Below are positions 48,201 through 55,060 of a stretch of DNA of 64,000 nucleotides, one piece after another (the stretch's first letter is position 1; each line of letters opens with the position of its first letter). Made by a program: the position numbers and the translations under genes. The stretch comes from Flavobacterium sp. IB48 (GTDB taxonomy: Bacteria; Bacteroidota; Bacteroidia; Flavobacteriales; Flavobacteriaceae). The stretch spans positions 62,001 through 126,000 of the forward strand of contig NZ_JAEFCA010000005.1 of the NCBI RefSeq assembly GCF_016405855.1. The letters are read 5' to 3'. A model generated the notes under the pieces. The model worked only from the letters and a program-made list of their open reading frames with translations, was not told where the DNA came from and did no database searches.

Positions 48201-51200
48201 CAGTAGCAGCGTCACCTGAAAAAGCAAGAGTTCCAGAGATACTATTTGATTGACTATCACCAGATTCAAAACCAGAATAAGTTACAGTATAATTACTATT
48301 TCCATAAACACTTCCATCAAATACTTTTACCTTATTGACAGCTTTAATTGTAAGAGGTATTTTAGTTACATTAACAACTATTTTAGTCCTGATACTTTCG
48401 CAATTGTTGGCGTTAGTTTGACTTACCCAATAAGTAGCAGAATTTTCAGATGACATATTTAAAGAAGGCGTTGCTGTTAATGCTGTACCATCTTTTTCTT
48501 GTGTATACCATTTTAAATTGCTTCCATTTACTACGATTTTAGCTCCTGCTTGACCAATAATAAAATTTTGTGGAGATTGTGCAGTTGGTGCCTGAGTAGA
48601 ACTTATCGACACACTAACACTTGTTCTATCACTTTCGCAACCATTAACCGTTTGACTTGCATAATACGTATTACCAGAAACTAAAGCTGTATTACTGGCT
48701 AACGAACTTCCTCCTGAAGCCTGACTGTACCATTTTACATTTGTGCCAGTTGCTTTTAAATCATTAACAATCGCTTCATTACAAAAAGATTGTGCTGCAA
48801 CAGCAGTTGGTGCTGTTTTACCAGAAGCACCTAATTCATTTTCATAAGCACCAATATCAATCGTATTTACTTTTCTGTTCTTACCTAAAAAATCAGTGTT
48901 TGGATACTCACTTGAATATAAAGAATTGTTTCCTTTATTTATTATGGAACTACAACCTGTTAGATTAAAATTATAATTAGCAGCATCAGCAAAATATGGG
49001 TTGGTTTCTCGAATATTATTGTTTTTATTTACAAAATTATTCTGACTATCATACCTAAAAGAATTACTTTGAACATCAGCCGAAGTACTTGAAACAGTAA
49101 GTTCTTCAAGAATATTATTATACAGCTTAACCTTTTTACTGAAGGTATAAATACCATAACCCGGACTTTCATTCCAAACAGTATTATTTACAAAATCGAC
49201 TGTAGAATTAGGTTGAAAAATAGTCGTAAAACTTTCATTTCCTGTAAAAACATTATTATACAGTTTATTTACACCTTCAAAGACAGCAATTATACAACCA
49301 GAATACCCTGCGCTGTCTGCGACACCAACATTATTCTTTACAGTATTATTGAAAAACTGGTTTTTTGTATAACTTTCAATATCTAAAACAGCTCCAAAAT
49401 AAGATTTGTTTCCTACGAATGAATTATCACGAATGTCAGTTGTACTATAATTAGCTAAAAATATTCCTCCTCCTCTTTTTACAGAGTTGTTACTTTCAAA
49501 ATTATTATTGTTTATTGTTAGCTTGGTAGTAATATTATTGCTAACTACATTGGCATAGATTGCTCCTCCAAATTCAGAAGCACTATTGGTCTTGAAAATA
49601 TTATTATTAATGACAGAATTAACTGTGATTGTTTCGAAATTAATGGCTCCTCCAAATTTAGTAGCCGTATTTCCTGTAAATATATTATCAGAGATTTTAA
49701 TGTTATTATCATTTGCAGATACTATAGCACCTCCAAATCCAGAAACAGAATAACTACTTGTATCCGTAACACTATTTCCGGTAAAAGTATTTCCGGTTAA
49801 GGTCGTTGTATTTTTATTTTCAATGAAACATGCAGCACCTCCTAACAAAGAAGCATTTCCAGAAAATGTATTTCCAGAAAATGTAATACCATTTGTTTCA
49901 ACTGCAAAGGTTCCTCCTCCTATACTTTTTAAAGCTTTATTATTGCTAAAATTATTTGATGTTATTTCTGCATTAATAACTCTGCGAAGCAAAATAGCTC
50001 CTCCACCTCCAGCAATTGTAGTAGAAGCCTCCATCAAAGCATTGTTACCGGTAAATGCACTATTCGTAATTTTAAGATTACGTATATTTTCGTCAGCATA
50101 AATAGCACCTGCAACATCTGCACTATTGTTATCAAAAGTACAATTATTGACAATCCTTGATGATGAATTATCCTGACTCACTTTTTCAATATAAATAGCC
50201 CCGCCATAACCGGTACCAGTCTTAATTTTATTCGCCAGGTTATTACTAAATGTTACATTACTTAGATTTAAAAGTTTTCCATCTAAATCAGAAATAACTC
50301 CTCCCAGAGGCGCACTGTTAGCATTAAAATTTCCTCCTGTAATAGTCAAATAACTGTCGCTGTTGCTAATTGCACCTCCATTATCTGTGGCCGTATTATT
50401 AGAAAAGATACAGTTAGTAAAATTGGCGCGAGCACCTTCCTGTAAACATATTGCCCCACCAATTATACCTTGATTATTTTTAAAGGTTACGTTTTCTAAT
50501 GTTAAAACCCCTTTTATGTTGTATATAGCCCCACCATTACTTTTAGGATAGGATGTATTAAGTATTTCCGTTGTTACCATGTCACCTCCCGGAATTGAAG
50601 CTATACTTGGCAAGCCACTAAATCCTGCAAGTTGCAAACCTAATGAAGCATAACTATAATAAGGGCTTTCCGTCATCGAAACAAACCAATCCGGATATTT
50701 ATCTTTGATATTATCGTTAATAGAATTCTTCTTAGTTTCTGTAGATATTTTATAATACTCTAATGAATCAGCCTTACCATCACTAATGGTTAGTCCGTTT
50801 AAGTAGTAATTCTCATTTTCTTCAAGAGCATAAATAAGTATCACATGGTGTGCAAAATTTCCACCACCCAAATTTCCGCTAAGAATAGTTTCATTTGCTG
50901 TAATATTTCTCTGTGAAAGACTGTTTTCATTACCAATAAAACCACCATATAATTGTACACCTTTTTTTAGTCCAAAAGTGTTATTCCTGTCCTGTGCACT
51001 GCCGTTAGGCGCCAAAGCTACTTTAGGAGTATATGTTCCTCTGGCAATCCATATTTGAGTACCACTGTCAGATGAACTAATCATTTTCTGTAAGTTCTCA
51101 GAAGCATTACTCCAAGAACTTCCGTCTTTACTTCCTGAACCATTTACAGTAACATATTTTATTGTTTGAGATTGCAATAAAACAGTAAATAAAAAGAAAC

Positions 51201-51327
51201 AAGTTACAAACGAGTATCTTAACAAATTGGGTTGTTTTTTTAAAAGCTTAAAAGTTTTAATCTTCTGTAAATAGAGATGCCATACAAAGACTAGAAACTT
51301 CAAAATTAATAAGTAGTTTTTTTCCAT
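39241..51327 (-). CDS. Giant T9SS-secreted adhesin-like protein with beta-helix and MBG repeats
   Basis: The protein has 4028 residues. It opens with a long N-terminal region ending in a signal peptide (FVTCFFLFTVLLQSQ, to about 54). Four right-handed beta-helix modules lie at about 55-830, 1080-1386, 1560-1930 and 2105-2465. Each opens with a line like YVKQGxxGDGSSW and KIYVAKGTY, and closes with IDIGAYE or IDMGCYESK. Ig-like and MBG-type domains link them. Then come four YDG-start MBG repeats (about 2546-2830), two YDG domains (about 2833-3010), ten MBG repeats of 77 residues (about 3013-3785), two Ig-like domains, and a type-A T9SS sorting domain (IYPNPVRKNES to FTKNLLVKN). It should be secreted through the outer membrane and surface-attached. 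Function is probably adhesion; a polysaccharide-active beta-helix is possible, but I see no catalytic motif. Confidence 0.9.
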   Translation of the reverse strand: MEKNYLLILKFLVFVWHLYLQKIKTFKLLKKQPNLLRYSFVTCFFLFTVLLQSQTIKYVTVNGSGSKDGSSWSNASENLQKMISSSDSGTQIWIARGTYTPKVALAPNGSAQDRNNTFGLKKGVQLYGGFIGNENSLSQRNITANETILSGNLGGGNFAHHVILIYALEENENYYLNGLTISDGKADSLEYYKISTETKKNSINDNIKDKYPDWFVSMTESPYYSYASLGLQLAGFSGLPSIASIPGGDMVTTEILNTSYPKSNGGAIYNIKGVLTLENVTFKNNQGIIGGAICLQEGARANFTNCIFSNNTATDNGGAISNSDSYLTITGGNFNANSAPLGGVISDLDGKLLNLSNVTFSNNLANKIKTGTGYGGAIYIEKVSQDNSSSRIVNNCTFDNNSADVAGAIYADENIRNLKITNSAFTGNNALMEASTTIAGGGGAILLRRVINAEITSNNFSNNKALKSIGGGTFAVETNGITFSGNTFSGNASLLGGAACFIENKNTTTLTGNTFTGNSVTDTSSYSVSGFGGAIVSANDNNIKISDNIFTGNTATKFGGAINFETITVNSVINNNIFKTNSASEFGGAIYANVVSNNITTKLTINNNNFESNNSVKRGGGIFLANYSTTDIRDNSFVGNKSYFGAVLDIESYTKNQFFNNTVKNNVGVADSAGYSGCIIAVFEGVNKLYNNVFTGNESFTTIFQPNSTVDFVNNTVWNESPGYGIYTFSKKVKLYNNILEELTVSSTSADVQSNSFRYDSQNNFVNKNNNIRETNPYFADAANYNFNLTGCSSIINKGNNSLYSSEYPNTDFLGKNRKVNTIDIGAYENELGASGKTAPTAVAAQSFCNEAIVNDLKATGTNVKWYSQASGGSSLASNTALVSGNTYYASQTVNGCESDRTSVSVSISSTQAPTAQSPQNFIIGQAGAKIVVNGSNLKWYTQEKDGTALTATPSLNMSSENSATYWVSQTNANNCESIRTKIVVNVTKIPLTIKAVNKVKVFDGSVYGNSNYTVTYSGFESGDSQSNSISGTLAFSGDAATATEPGIYKIIPQGITSTKYTVLYEEGTLEIKSNLILTDNILYVKQNGSGDGSSWNSPLSNLELALTRASNINSVHTDDTDPKKVKKIFVAKGTYQVTSGKSYIMPKNIEIYGGFDPDNAITNLTHQRITGNLNDGSILKGNNASVIKNDDNSLTSSALLNGFTITSGSATNGGGIYNKKVTARFENCIIRANNATTNGGAIYNENANTTWVNCLIVSNTAPNGASIYNNASLPTLLNLTIADNTGAQGAALYNASGSSARIVNTVSVKNNSDIVNNASTPSYENSLIQGIGGVTSTTTVFDANYSLLTTSPALNAGKNNPASIAFPAKDLKGKSRIIDTNVDIGAFERNKTQTITVAALTKKYGDEPFTHGTATSGLPLEYTSSNTSIAIIENGKIKPVGAGTATITLKQSGNDSEYDAAPQTDFLLTVNKAALTVTADNKLFFENGSVFKDFSVSYTGFVLGDTPSTAFGGAIAYGGTAVTATTIGNYVITPSGLTSLNYNITYNNGKLTIESDVQLTDGTIYVKKGSAGKGTSWDDALGEVAEGLKLAYSLNTSTRPDVTKANKIYVAKGTYAPQYSPKDSSNFADEDTDNSFLLVDGVKIYGGFDGSIANESISNRQIQKNKTILDSYNPVTGQKVHHIVIVSNSTGDNEIDGFTIMNGAGGFGSWMGAGATMTIKGKPITQAFGSGIRVHSSNLNIKNCTITGNSSGNQAGAMYITDVSNVSVFNTLFYNNSADHYGASGTSMVISEANVKIYNSTFGDSQNSFQIVTDHVNANLEVYNSIFRYFADPTHNDINKSRGTITVKNSFLPNAETFYSSKGFVLANNIYNVDPGFIDVNANNFALKTSSVVVDKGDNSFYNTAIYHDKDIADDKRVQNNTIDMGCFESKLPQTITTSDLTKNYGDSDFVNEAVTVNTGLALTYTKSSNTTVAAIVDGKIHTQNAGTTTITVAVAGNETYAPTEKTFVLTIAKANLTVKANDKTKLANNLAMSNADYDVSYTGFVNGDDRSKLTGSLVYSGNAIGKTEVGIYTDGILPGGLSSNNYNFIYNAGTLKILPNAALTNNTLYVKQGAVGGDGSTWQLALSDLSLALRYATILNSNASNTVNKIYVAQGTYTPKYSSRDNSNFINEGKDNSFLLPDGVKLYGGFDGNIANESLTDRNIKENKTILDGQSTINHIITVSNSAGNNEIDGFSIVKGKAASATLGTEGTVIINGKAITREYGGGIRVHSSNLTVKNCIFSENSSGHRGGGMYITDNSNVSIYNTLFYGNLVSNTGAQGTSVALNDATVKIVNTTFGDNISNSAHIFTNGTSNLEVFNTVFRDNPGNNDIYRVTGTVTVKNSLLSKAQSLYAPMALANNFYEQPADFVDANAFNFALKTTSPAINKGDNALYNVSIAGNKDIANNSRFQSTTIDMGCYESKILQTIDVDDITKKYTDADFVIGTASSGLLPLTYSSDNKNIAYITKDNKIHIVGVGQAIITVVQSGDEIYAPATKTFKLTVGKGDFSATLQPETYTYDGAAKYLNVTALPAGVSVSYEGNGQINAGDYIVKAIINGGEYYNDITLSNTLKIDKKDLSGILFPSNTFTYDGFDKHPEISGTLPEGVSVVYSNTQKNAGAYNNVKATISGSNYNTFELTTSMTINKADLPSGIFLLEKEEVYDGTPKSLSLDGMLPDGATVTYINNDNINVGSYNVTVNINGGINYNDKQLIAKLTIVKGNLTDNFVLASNTFTYDGSEKSLTIQGGLPNQVSVSYTNNDKIEVGTYRVYAVLSKPNYNDKVVEADLIIEPKTINAIAQGKVSKVYNATAVIALNADNFALEGVVDGDDVQLDNPAAGDLDDKNVGENKQVTVNNLKLSGTASKNYVLSPTSLVANIAKVAPKEVEVSLKGNVSKVFDGTTQAVLSSNNFELIGILENETVTLNNALSGTYDTKNIGDNKTVTISSLTISGANASNYVLSAETKSGQIGEITPKEITVTADASQAKVYGDVEPSLSYTITPDLVSGDSFTGTLERAVGENIGTYAIAQGTLSAGTNYNLTYVADDFEITAKPITVTADASQRKVYGTADPVFTYAVSPSLVGNDAFSGTLERISGENVGNYAIGQGTLTAGGNYAVTYVGKDFEITAKTIEVTANSQTKVYGETDSALTYSFAPSLESGDSFTGELSRVAGENIGDYAINQGTLSAGSNYSIDYVSKDYTITAKPITVTVDASQKKIYGSAEPILTSTVSPSLVGTDAFTGALSRIIGENVGSYAIEQGDLSAGSNYTITFESKDFEITPKEISVSVNASQSKYYGEADPIFTYTASEALVSGNSFSGSLSRANGENAGTYDYTIGSLSAGSNYVLTLVTSDAFTIAAKPITVTADASQTKVYGTADPVFTYAVSPSLVGNDAFSGTLERISGENVGNYVIGQGTLTAGGNYAVTYVGKDFEITAKTIEVTADSKTKVYGETDSALTYSFAPSLESGDSFTGELSRAMGENIGNYAINQGTLSAGSNYSIDYVSKDYTITAKPITVTVDASQTKVYGTADPVFTYAVSPSLVGNDAFSGTLERISGENVGTYAIGQGTLTAGGNYAITYVGKGFEITPKEISVSVNASQSKYYGEADPIFTYTASEALVSGNAFSGSLSRTNGENAGTYDYTIGSLSAGSNYVLTLVASDAFAIAAKPITVTADASQTKVYGTADPVFTYAVSPSLVGNDAFSGTLERLTGENVGTYAISQGTLTAGGNYVITYTGNDFEITKADQVIIWNQTLVSNCDGVSESVLTASSNSGLPVMYTSSNTDVVTISNDELVYNNSGSATITASQAGNNNYNAAETVSLPVINSQPNLIRQQFENVIFFDNSSKEFKSYAWYKDGILVADQTLQYYKETGGLNGTYYAVATKLDGTLITSCPLTLSSTKTVETVRIYPNPVRKNESYQLITNIDPAKMLNARIEVFAVNGSLIDQRTTNDNETTLQAPNVEAVYIVRMTLSNGKTFTKNLLVKN
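39975..42290 (-). repeat. Ten-copy MBG repeat array with four-unit higher-order period
   Basis: Ten units of about 231 bases (77 residues) each begin with a form of KPITVTADASQTKVYG and end with YAITYVGKDFEIT-like text. Three types can be told apart: A (KVYGTADPVFTYAVSP), B (KVYGETDSALTYSFAP) and C (KYYGEADPIFTYTASE). After a divergent first unit the order is A-B-A-C, A-B-A-C, A. Matching units start near 42058, 41135 and 40209, giving a higher-order period of about 924 bases. Long stretches are nearly identical between periods, which points to recent block duplication or gene conversion. Confidence 0.85.
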
Positions 51328-51950
51328 AAAAAAGTAAGTAGTAAAATTGATTGATATAATTCTGGGTTAGTTTAACTGTATATTTTGGAGACATTTAATA
51401 AAAAAGTCATTTCTTTCATAAGATTGACATTTTTTGTCCGTTAATTAATAGGGGGGAAAATTCAAAAAATAACGTTACCGTTGCAATTTTAGATGTTGAG
51501 ATTTTTGCAAATGCACCAATCTTTTCAAGACATGAAATATTTGGGTTTCTAAAAATGATAGATGAACAAGAGAACATCATAAATAACTGTAAGTAGATTT
51601 TTTTCAAGCAGCGTAATTATTTTAAGTGTTTACAGAAATGAGATCAAAAATAAAGTCTCAATTAAGCTTCAAAATTAAAAACATCTTCCCTACTAAGCCT
51701 ATTTATTGGGGTGGACAAAAAAAAGACATTTTAAAATGATGTTATATTTTGCCCCACAAACTTCATTTTCAGAAAAATAAGTACGTGTGTAGTAATTTTT
51801 TGTTTTTGTAGCTCACTCAACTAGCTCCATTACATGTAAAGAAATAACTTACCTTAAAAAAAGACAGATTGAAAAAAAATATAAAAAAAACAAGCCGAAG
51901 CTTGTTTCCATTTTTTGTTCTAAATACTGTTTTTATGTGGTGCTAACTTT
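51328..51950. other. Intergenic region upstream of the giant adhesin gene
   Basis: These 623 bases contain a strong terminator for the upstream regulator gene (51888-51907) and presumably the adhesin promoter. TGGGG near 51708 and CCCCA near 51755 are complementary and could close a large AT-rich loop. A 63-codon frame at 51416-51607 (minus) has no recognisable features and I do not call it. I found no exact TAnnTTTG box close to the adhesin start. Confidence 0.45.
51888..51907 (-). terminator. Terminator with UUCG tetraloop
   Basis: On the minus strand the stem AAACAAGC/GCTTGTTT closes a TTCG loop (C-UUCG-G, an unusually stable tetraloop) and is followed by a long T-run. It lies 44 bases after the TPR/HTH regulator stop codon and should end that transcript before the adhesin gene. 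Confidence 0.88.
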
Positions 51951-53675
51951 TTATGTTTTATATTCTACCATTTCAAACAAAAGATCATATTTATCGCCTA
52001 ATTTTTTCTTCAGTCGTTGTTTGCTTTTTTTGACTGCATCAATTGTTACACCAAGTAAATTTGACATCTCATAATTGTTAAGATTTAATTTTTGAAGCAT
52101 TATTATTTTAAGATTTGACTCTTTTACTTCAGGAAAATTCTCTATTATCGCATAATAAAAATCACTGTACTGATTTATAAATTCTCTTTTGAAAGCACTC
52201 CAATTTTCATCAGTCATAATGTGAGAACTTAACATTTGCTGCAATTTGTTTTTTTCTTGTTCTGAATGCTTTGAAGTAAAACTTTTAATTTCCTCGAGTT
52301 CTTCTTCTAAAAATGATATTTGTTTGTCTTTATTTTGAAGATTTTCAGCATAGCTATCTATATTAGAACTTACATCTTTAAGTTTTTCTTCATACATTAA
52401 AAGATCATTTTCATATTCTTCCTCTTTTAATCTTTTATTTTCCAGTCGTTTAGTAAAAAAACCATAAGCAATTGCACTCGAAAGTATCGTTGAAATTAAG
52501 ATTAAGAGACCAATGTTTCTTATTCTTTCGCTTTTTTCTAATTCCAATAAGATTTTTTGGGTTTCATCTTCATACTTTTTTTTCTGAATAAGCCAATTAG
52601 TTCTTTTCAATACAGTATTGCCATTGGTTTGAAGCAAATATTCTTCAACCTGTTTGAGCTGTCGTCTTAATATCAGTTCTTTTTGAGAATCTTCACCGTT
52701 TAAAAGCAGTAGTTTTAATTCGATTACTTCTTTTAAAGAACTTCTGTAATAAGATTTAGTTCCTGCAATTTTACCAGCTCTTTCTAGAATTTTTTCAGCC
52801 TCTATTTTATTGTTTAATTTCAGCAGAATTTTTGCCAATAGTATCGAAGCATACATCTCATTTTTTTCAATTTTGAACTTTTGAGAATAAGCTATATCCT
52901 GCCTTAAAAGATTCACAGCTGTATCTACGTCTCCTTTTTTGTTGTAAATAAGCGCTTTATCACCTAAAACTTTTGCATATCTTACACTATCATTAGTTTT
53001 TAATGCAACAGCTTCAGATTTATCAAAATAATGCATTGCATTTACGAGATCTTTCTTTCTGAAATAACAGTTACCAATTGCATTTAAAACATCTGCAGAT
53101 TCTGAAGAAGTCCCTTTCATGTAAAGCATTGATTTTTTTAAAAAATCTACAGCAGAATCATCCTCTATAGTAAACATTATCCATCCAAAAAATTTAAAAG
53201 TTTCTCCTGGCAAAATCATCTCCGAAATATCAATCTGATTGCTTTCTTCCATTGCTTTAAGAACAATCGGAGTAAGTCTATCAATCTGACAGTAAAAATA
53301 TAGGTACTTTGAATAATTTAGCTGTGTCCAAATAATAAGACTTAAGTCTTTACTTTTTTGAGCCTCTTGAATAGATTTTAAATAATGATACTCGCTTTGG
53401 GGATTTGTTTTGTCAAAGAAGACTGAATAGCCGTTTGCTAATAAAGCATCATAAAGAATATGGTATTTTTTATTGGATGATTCCTTCAAAAAAGACAGTC
53501 TTTTTTTTAGTTCTAAAGTGTCTTTCTTTTGATTATTTTCTTTGATTATAATAGACTCAATATGAGTTGTTAAATCTTTGGATGAAGAGAATAGCTTTTG
53601 AGATTGTAATTTGGTAAAAAAAACAAAAGCATATAACACAAAAAAGAATCTAATTTTTTTTGTACAGAACATCAT
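51951..53675 (-). CDS. Membrane-anchored TPR protein with C-terminal HTH regulator domain
   Basis: The 574-residue protein has a signal or first hydrophobic segment at about 8-25 (FFFVLYAFVFF). TPR-like helices follow from about 60 to 370 (ADVLNAIGNCYFRKKDLVNAMHYFDKS). One membrane span lies at about 388-407 (GLLILISTILSSAIAYGFF), then a coiled coil (about 410-480) and a C-terminal HTH of LuxR/sigma-region-4 type (about 520-560: LNLNNYEMSNLLGVTIDAVKKSKQR-like). This architecture is common in Flavobacteria, where a periplasmic TPR sensor controls a cytoplasmic DNA-binding domain. It lies directly upstream of the giant adhesin gene on the same strand and may regulate it; that link is inference from position. 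Confidence 0.85.
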   Translation of the reverse strand: MMFCTKKIRFFFVLYAFVFFTKLQSQKLFSSSKDLTTHIESIIIKENNQKKDTLELKKRLSFLKESSNKKYHILYDALLANGYSVFFDKTNPQSEYHYLKSIQEAQKSKDLSLIIWTQLNYSKYLYFYCQIDRLTPIVLKAMEESNQIDISEMILPGETFKFFGWIMFTIEDDSAVDFLKKSMLYMKGTSSESADVLNAIGNCYFRKKDLVNAMHYFDKSEAVALKTNDSVRYAKVLGDKALIYNKKGDVDTAVNLLRQDIAYSQKFKIEKNEMYASILLAKILLKLNNKIEAEKILERAGKIAGTKSYYRSSLKEVIELKLLLLNGEDSQKELILRRQLKQVEEYLLQTNGNTVLKRTNWLIQKKKYEDETQKILLELEKSERIRNIGLLILISTILSSAIAYGFFTKRLENKRLKEEEYENDLLMYEEKLKDVSSNIDSYAENLQNKDKQISFLEEELEEIKSFTSKHSEQEKNKLQQMLSSHIMTDENWSAFKREFINQYSDFYYAIIENFPEVKESNLKIIMLQKLNLNNYEMSNLLGVTIDAVKKSKQRLKKKLGDKYDLLFEMVEYKT

Positions 53676-53798
53676 TTTGGAAAAGGGGGCTAATTGAGTT
53701 CGCTAAAATAAAAAAATATAAATCTTATTCTTAAAAAAAATTAACATATAAATTTAATTTAACAATTGTCCCGTATAATCAAAAAAAAAATCTGTATT

Positions 53799-54983
53799 TT
53801 ATTCTTTCCGATTTAGAAACATTCCTACTAAATCTTCTATAGAATCCCTGCTTGGAGAAGCAAAATCCTTTATTCCTTCAATAGCTTCTTTTCCTAAAAC
53901 TGAAGCTCTTGCCCTCATTTTTGTTTCATAAACCGCAACAGCAGATTTTAGATCGCTGAATTCTCCATTAGTTAAGCATTCGCTCAAATCTAAAGCATCT
54001 AGCATAGCAGTGTTAACTCCTTCTCCAGAAGGTGGCATCAGATGTGCAGCATCACCAAGAAGCGTTACATTTTCTTTTGCTTCCCAGTGCTGGTCCGTTG
54101 GAAAATAATTTAGCGGTCGAACTAGAAATTTCTTGCACGATTTAAATAAAGTGAAAAACTTTGGGTTCCAGTCGGCGTAAAATCCAACCAAATAAGCATA
54201 AACTTCATCAGCATTATTAAAATCGATACCACTTGTTTCAATCCAATCTTCAGCATACAGAGAAGCCGCGTAAAATGTCAAACCGCCATTTCCCATTGGC
54301 TGTACCGCAATAGTTTTTCCTATATCCATTGCGCTAAGATTTGCGTTATTGACTAGCTCATACATATCAGGGCAGTCAATTTTCGGATTTTCAATTTCCC
54401 CTTGAATAATTGTTGCACCAGAATACAATGCTTTAATATCTGTCACGTAGGAACGAACTTTTGAGCGATAGCCATCGGCGCCGATTACAATATCTGCATT
54501 AGCCGTCATACCATTTTTGAATTTCAATTCCCACGCGTCATTAACCTGTTCCATACTCAGAAATTGGCTATCCCATACTACAGTGTTAGGCAAAAGGCCT
54601 TCAATTATCATATTTCTTAATACTCCTCTATCAATTTCAGGCCTAAAATGCTCATCGTCAAAATTATCTTGATTGCCCTCATTAATTTCATCAAGAAGTA
54701 TATTTAAATCTTTGTCAACCAAACGATACCTATCGGCATCTTTCATATAATTAGCTTTAAAAGCTTCCAATAAGTTCGCTGCTTGCATTACTTTTAAACC
54801 AGAATCAAAATGCAGATCCACAATTGCACCTTGAACGCGAGAATCCTGATTAAAATCTCTTTCATAAACTTTAACCTCTGCTCCTTTCAATTGCAACAGA
54901 CGAGCCAATGTTAATCCACCTGGTCCAGCGCCTAGAATAGCTATTTTTTTATTTTCTAACAGACTGCTTGCTTTTCTTTCCAT
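53799..54983 (-). CDS. TetX-like FAD-dependent monooxygenase
   Basis: The protein has 394 residues from the ATG at 54983; the longer frame to 55052 adds an unconvincing 23-residue leader that comes within 8 bases of the AraC stop. It is a class-A flavin monooxygenase: GAGPGGLTLARLL (FAD pyrophosphate site), KVYERD, DGYRSKVR and GDAAHLMPPSGEGVNTAMLDALDL. The overall line-up is close to tetracycline-degrading Tet(X), including DLHxxSG and a PEIDR segment. By eye, two Tet(X) tetracycline contacts are not kept: the His of LHFGIS becomes Thr in LTFYAA, and the Arg of NGNRL is replaced. I therefore call it a Tet(X)-family monooxygenase of unknown substrate, not a resistance gene. It is probably cotranscribed with the AraC gene before it. 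Confidence 0.85.
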   Translation of the reverse strand: MERKASSLLENKKIAILGAGPGGLTLARLLQLKGAEVKVYERDFNQDSRVQGAIVDLHFDSGLKVMQAANLLEAFKANYMKDADRYRLVDKDLNILLDEINEGNQDNFDDEHFRPEIDRGVLRNMIIEGLLPNTVVWDSQFLSMEQVNDAWELKFKNGMTANADIVIGADGYRSKVRSYVTDIKALYSGATIIQGEIENPKIDCPDMYELVNNANLSAMDIGKTIAVQPMGNGGLTFYAASLYAEDWIETSGIDFNNADEVYAYLVGFYADWNPKFFTLFKSCKKFLVRPLNYFPTDQHWEAKENVTLLGDAAHLMPPSGEGVNTAMLDALDLSECLTNGEFSDLKSAVAVYETKMRARASVLGKEAIEGIKDFASPSRDSIEDLVGMFLNRKE

Positions 54984-55060
54984 CTTATCATACTTTTTAT
55001 TGGTGCAAAGAAATCGCGTTTCGTAGGAACGGGCAATGTCAGAAAGAAGCAAATATAGGA

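Noticed and set aside
44501..50101. Open frames of 67-120 codons antisense to the giant adhesin
   Set aside because: They are rich in Pro, Ile, Leu and Phe, as expected from reading repeat-rich coding DNA backwards, and have no features of their own.
51416..51607. 63-codon minus-strand frame upstream of the adhesin
   Set aside because: It has no recognisable domain, a composition like the AT-rich spacer, and no promoter box or partner.
53799..55052. Calling the flavin monooxygenase a tetracycline-resistance gene
   Set aside because: The family match is good, but two drug contacts appear changed and no other resistance genes or mobile DNA are nearby.
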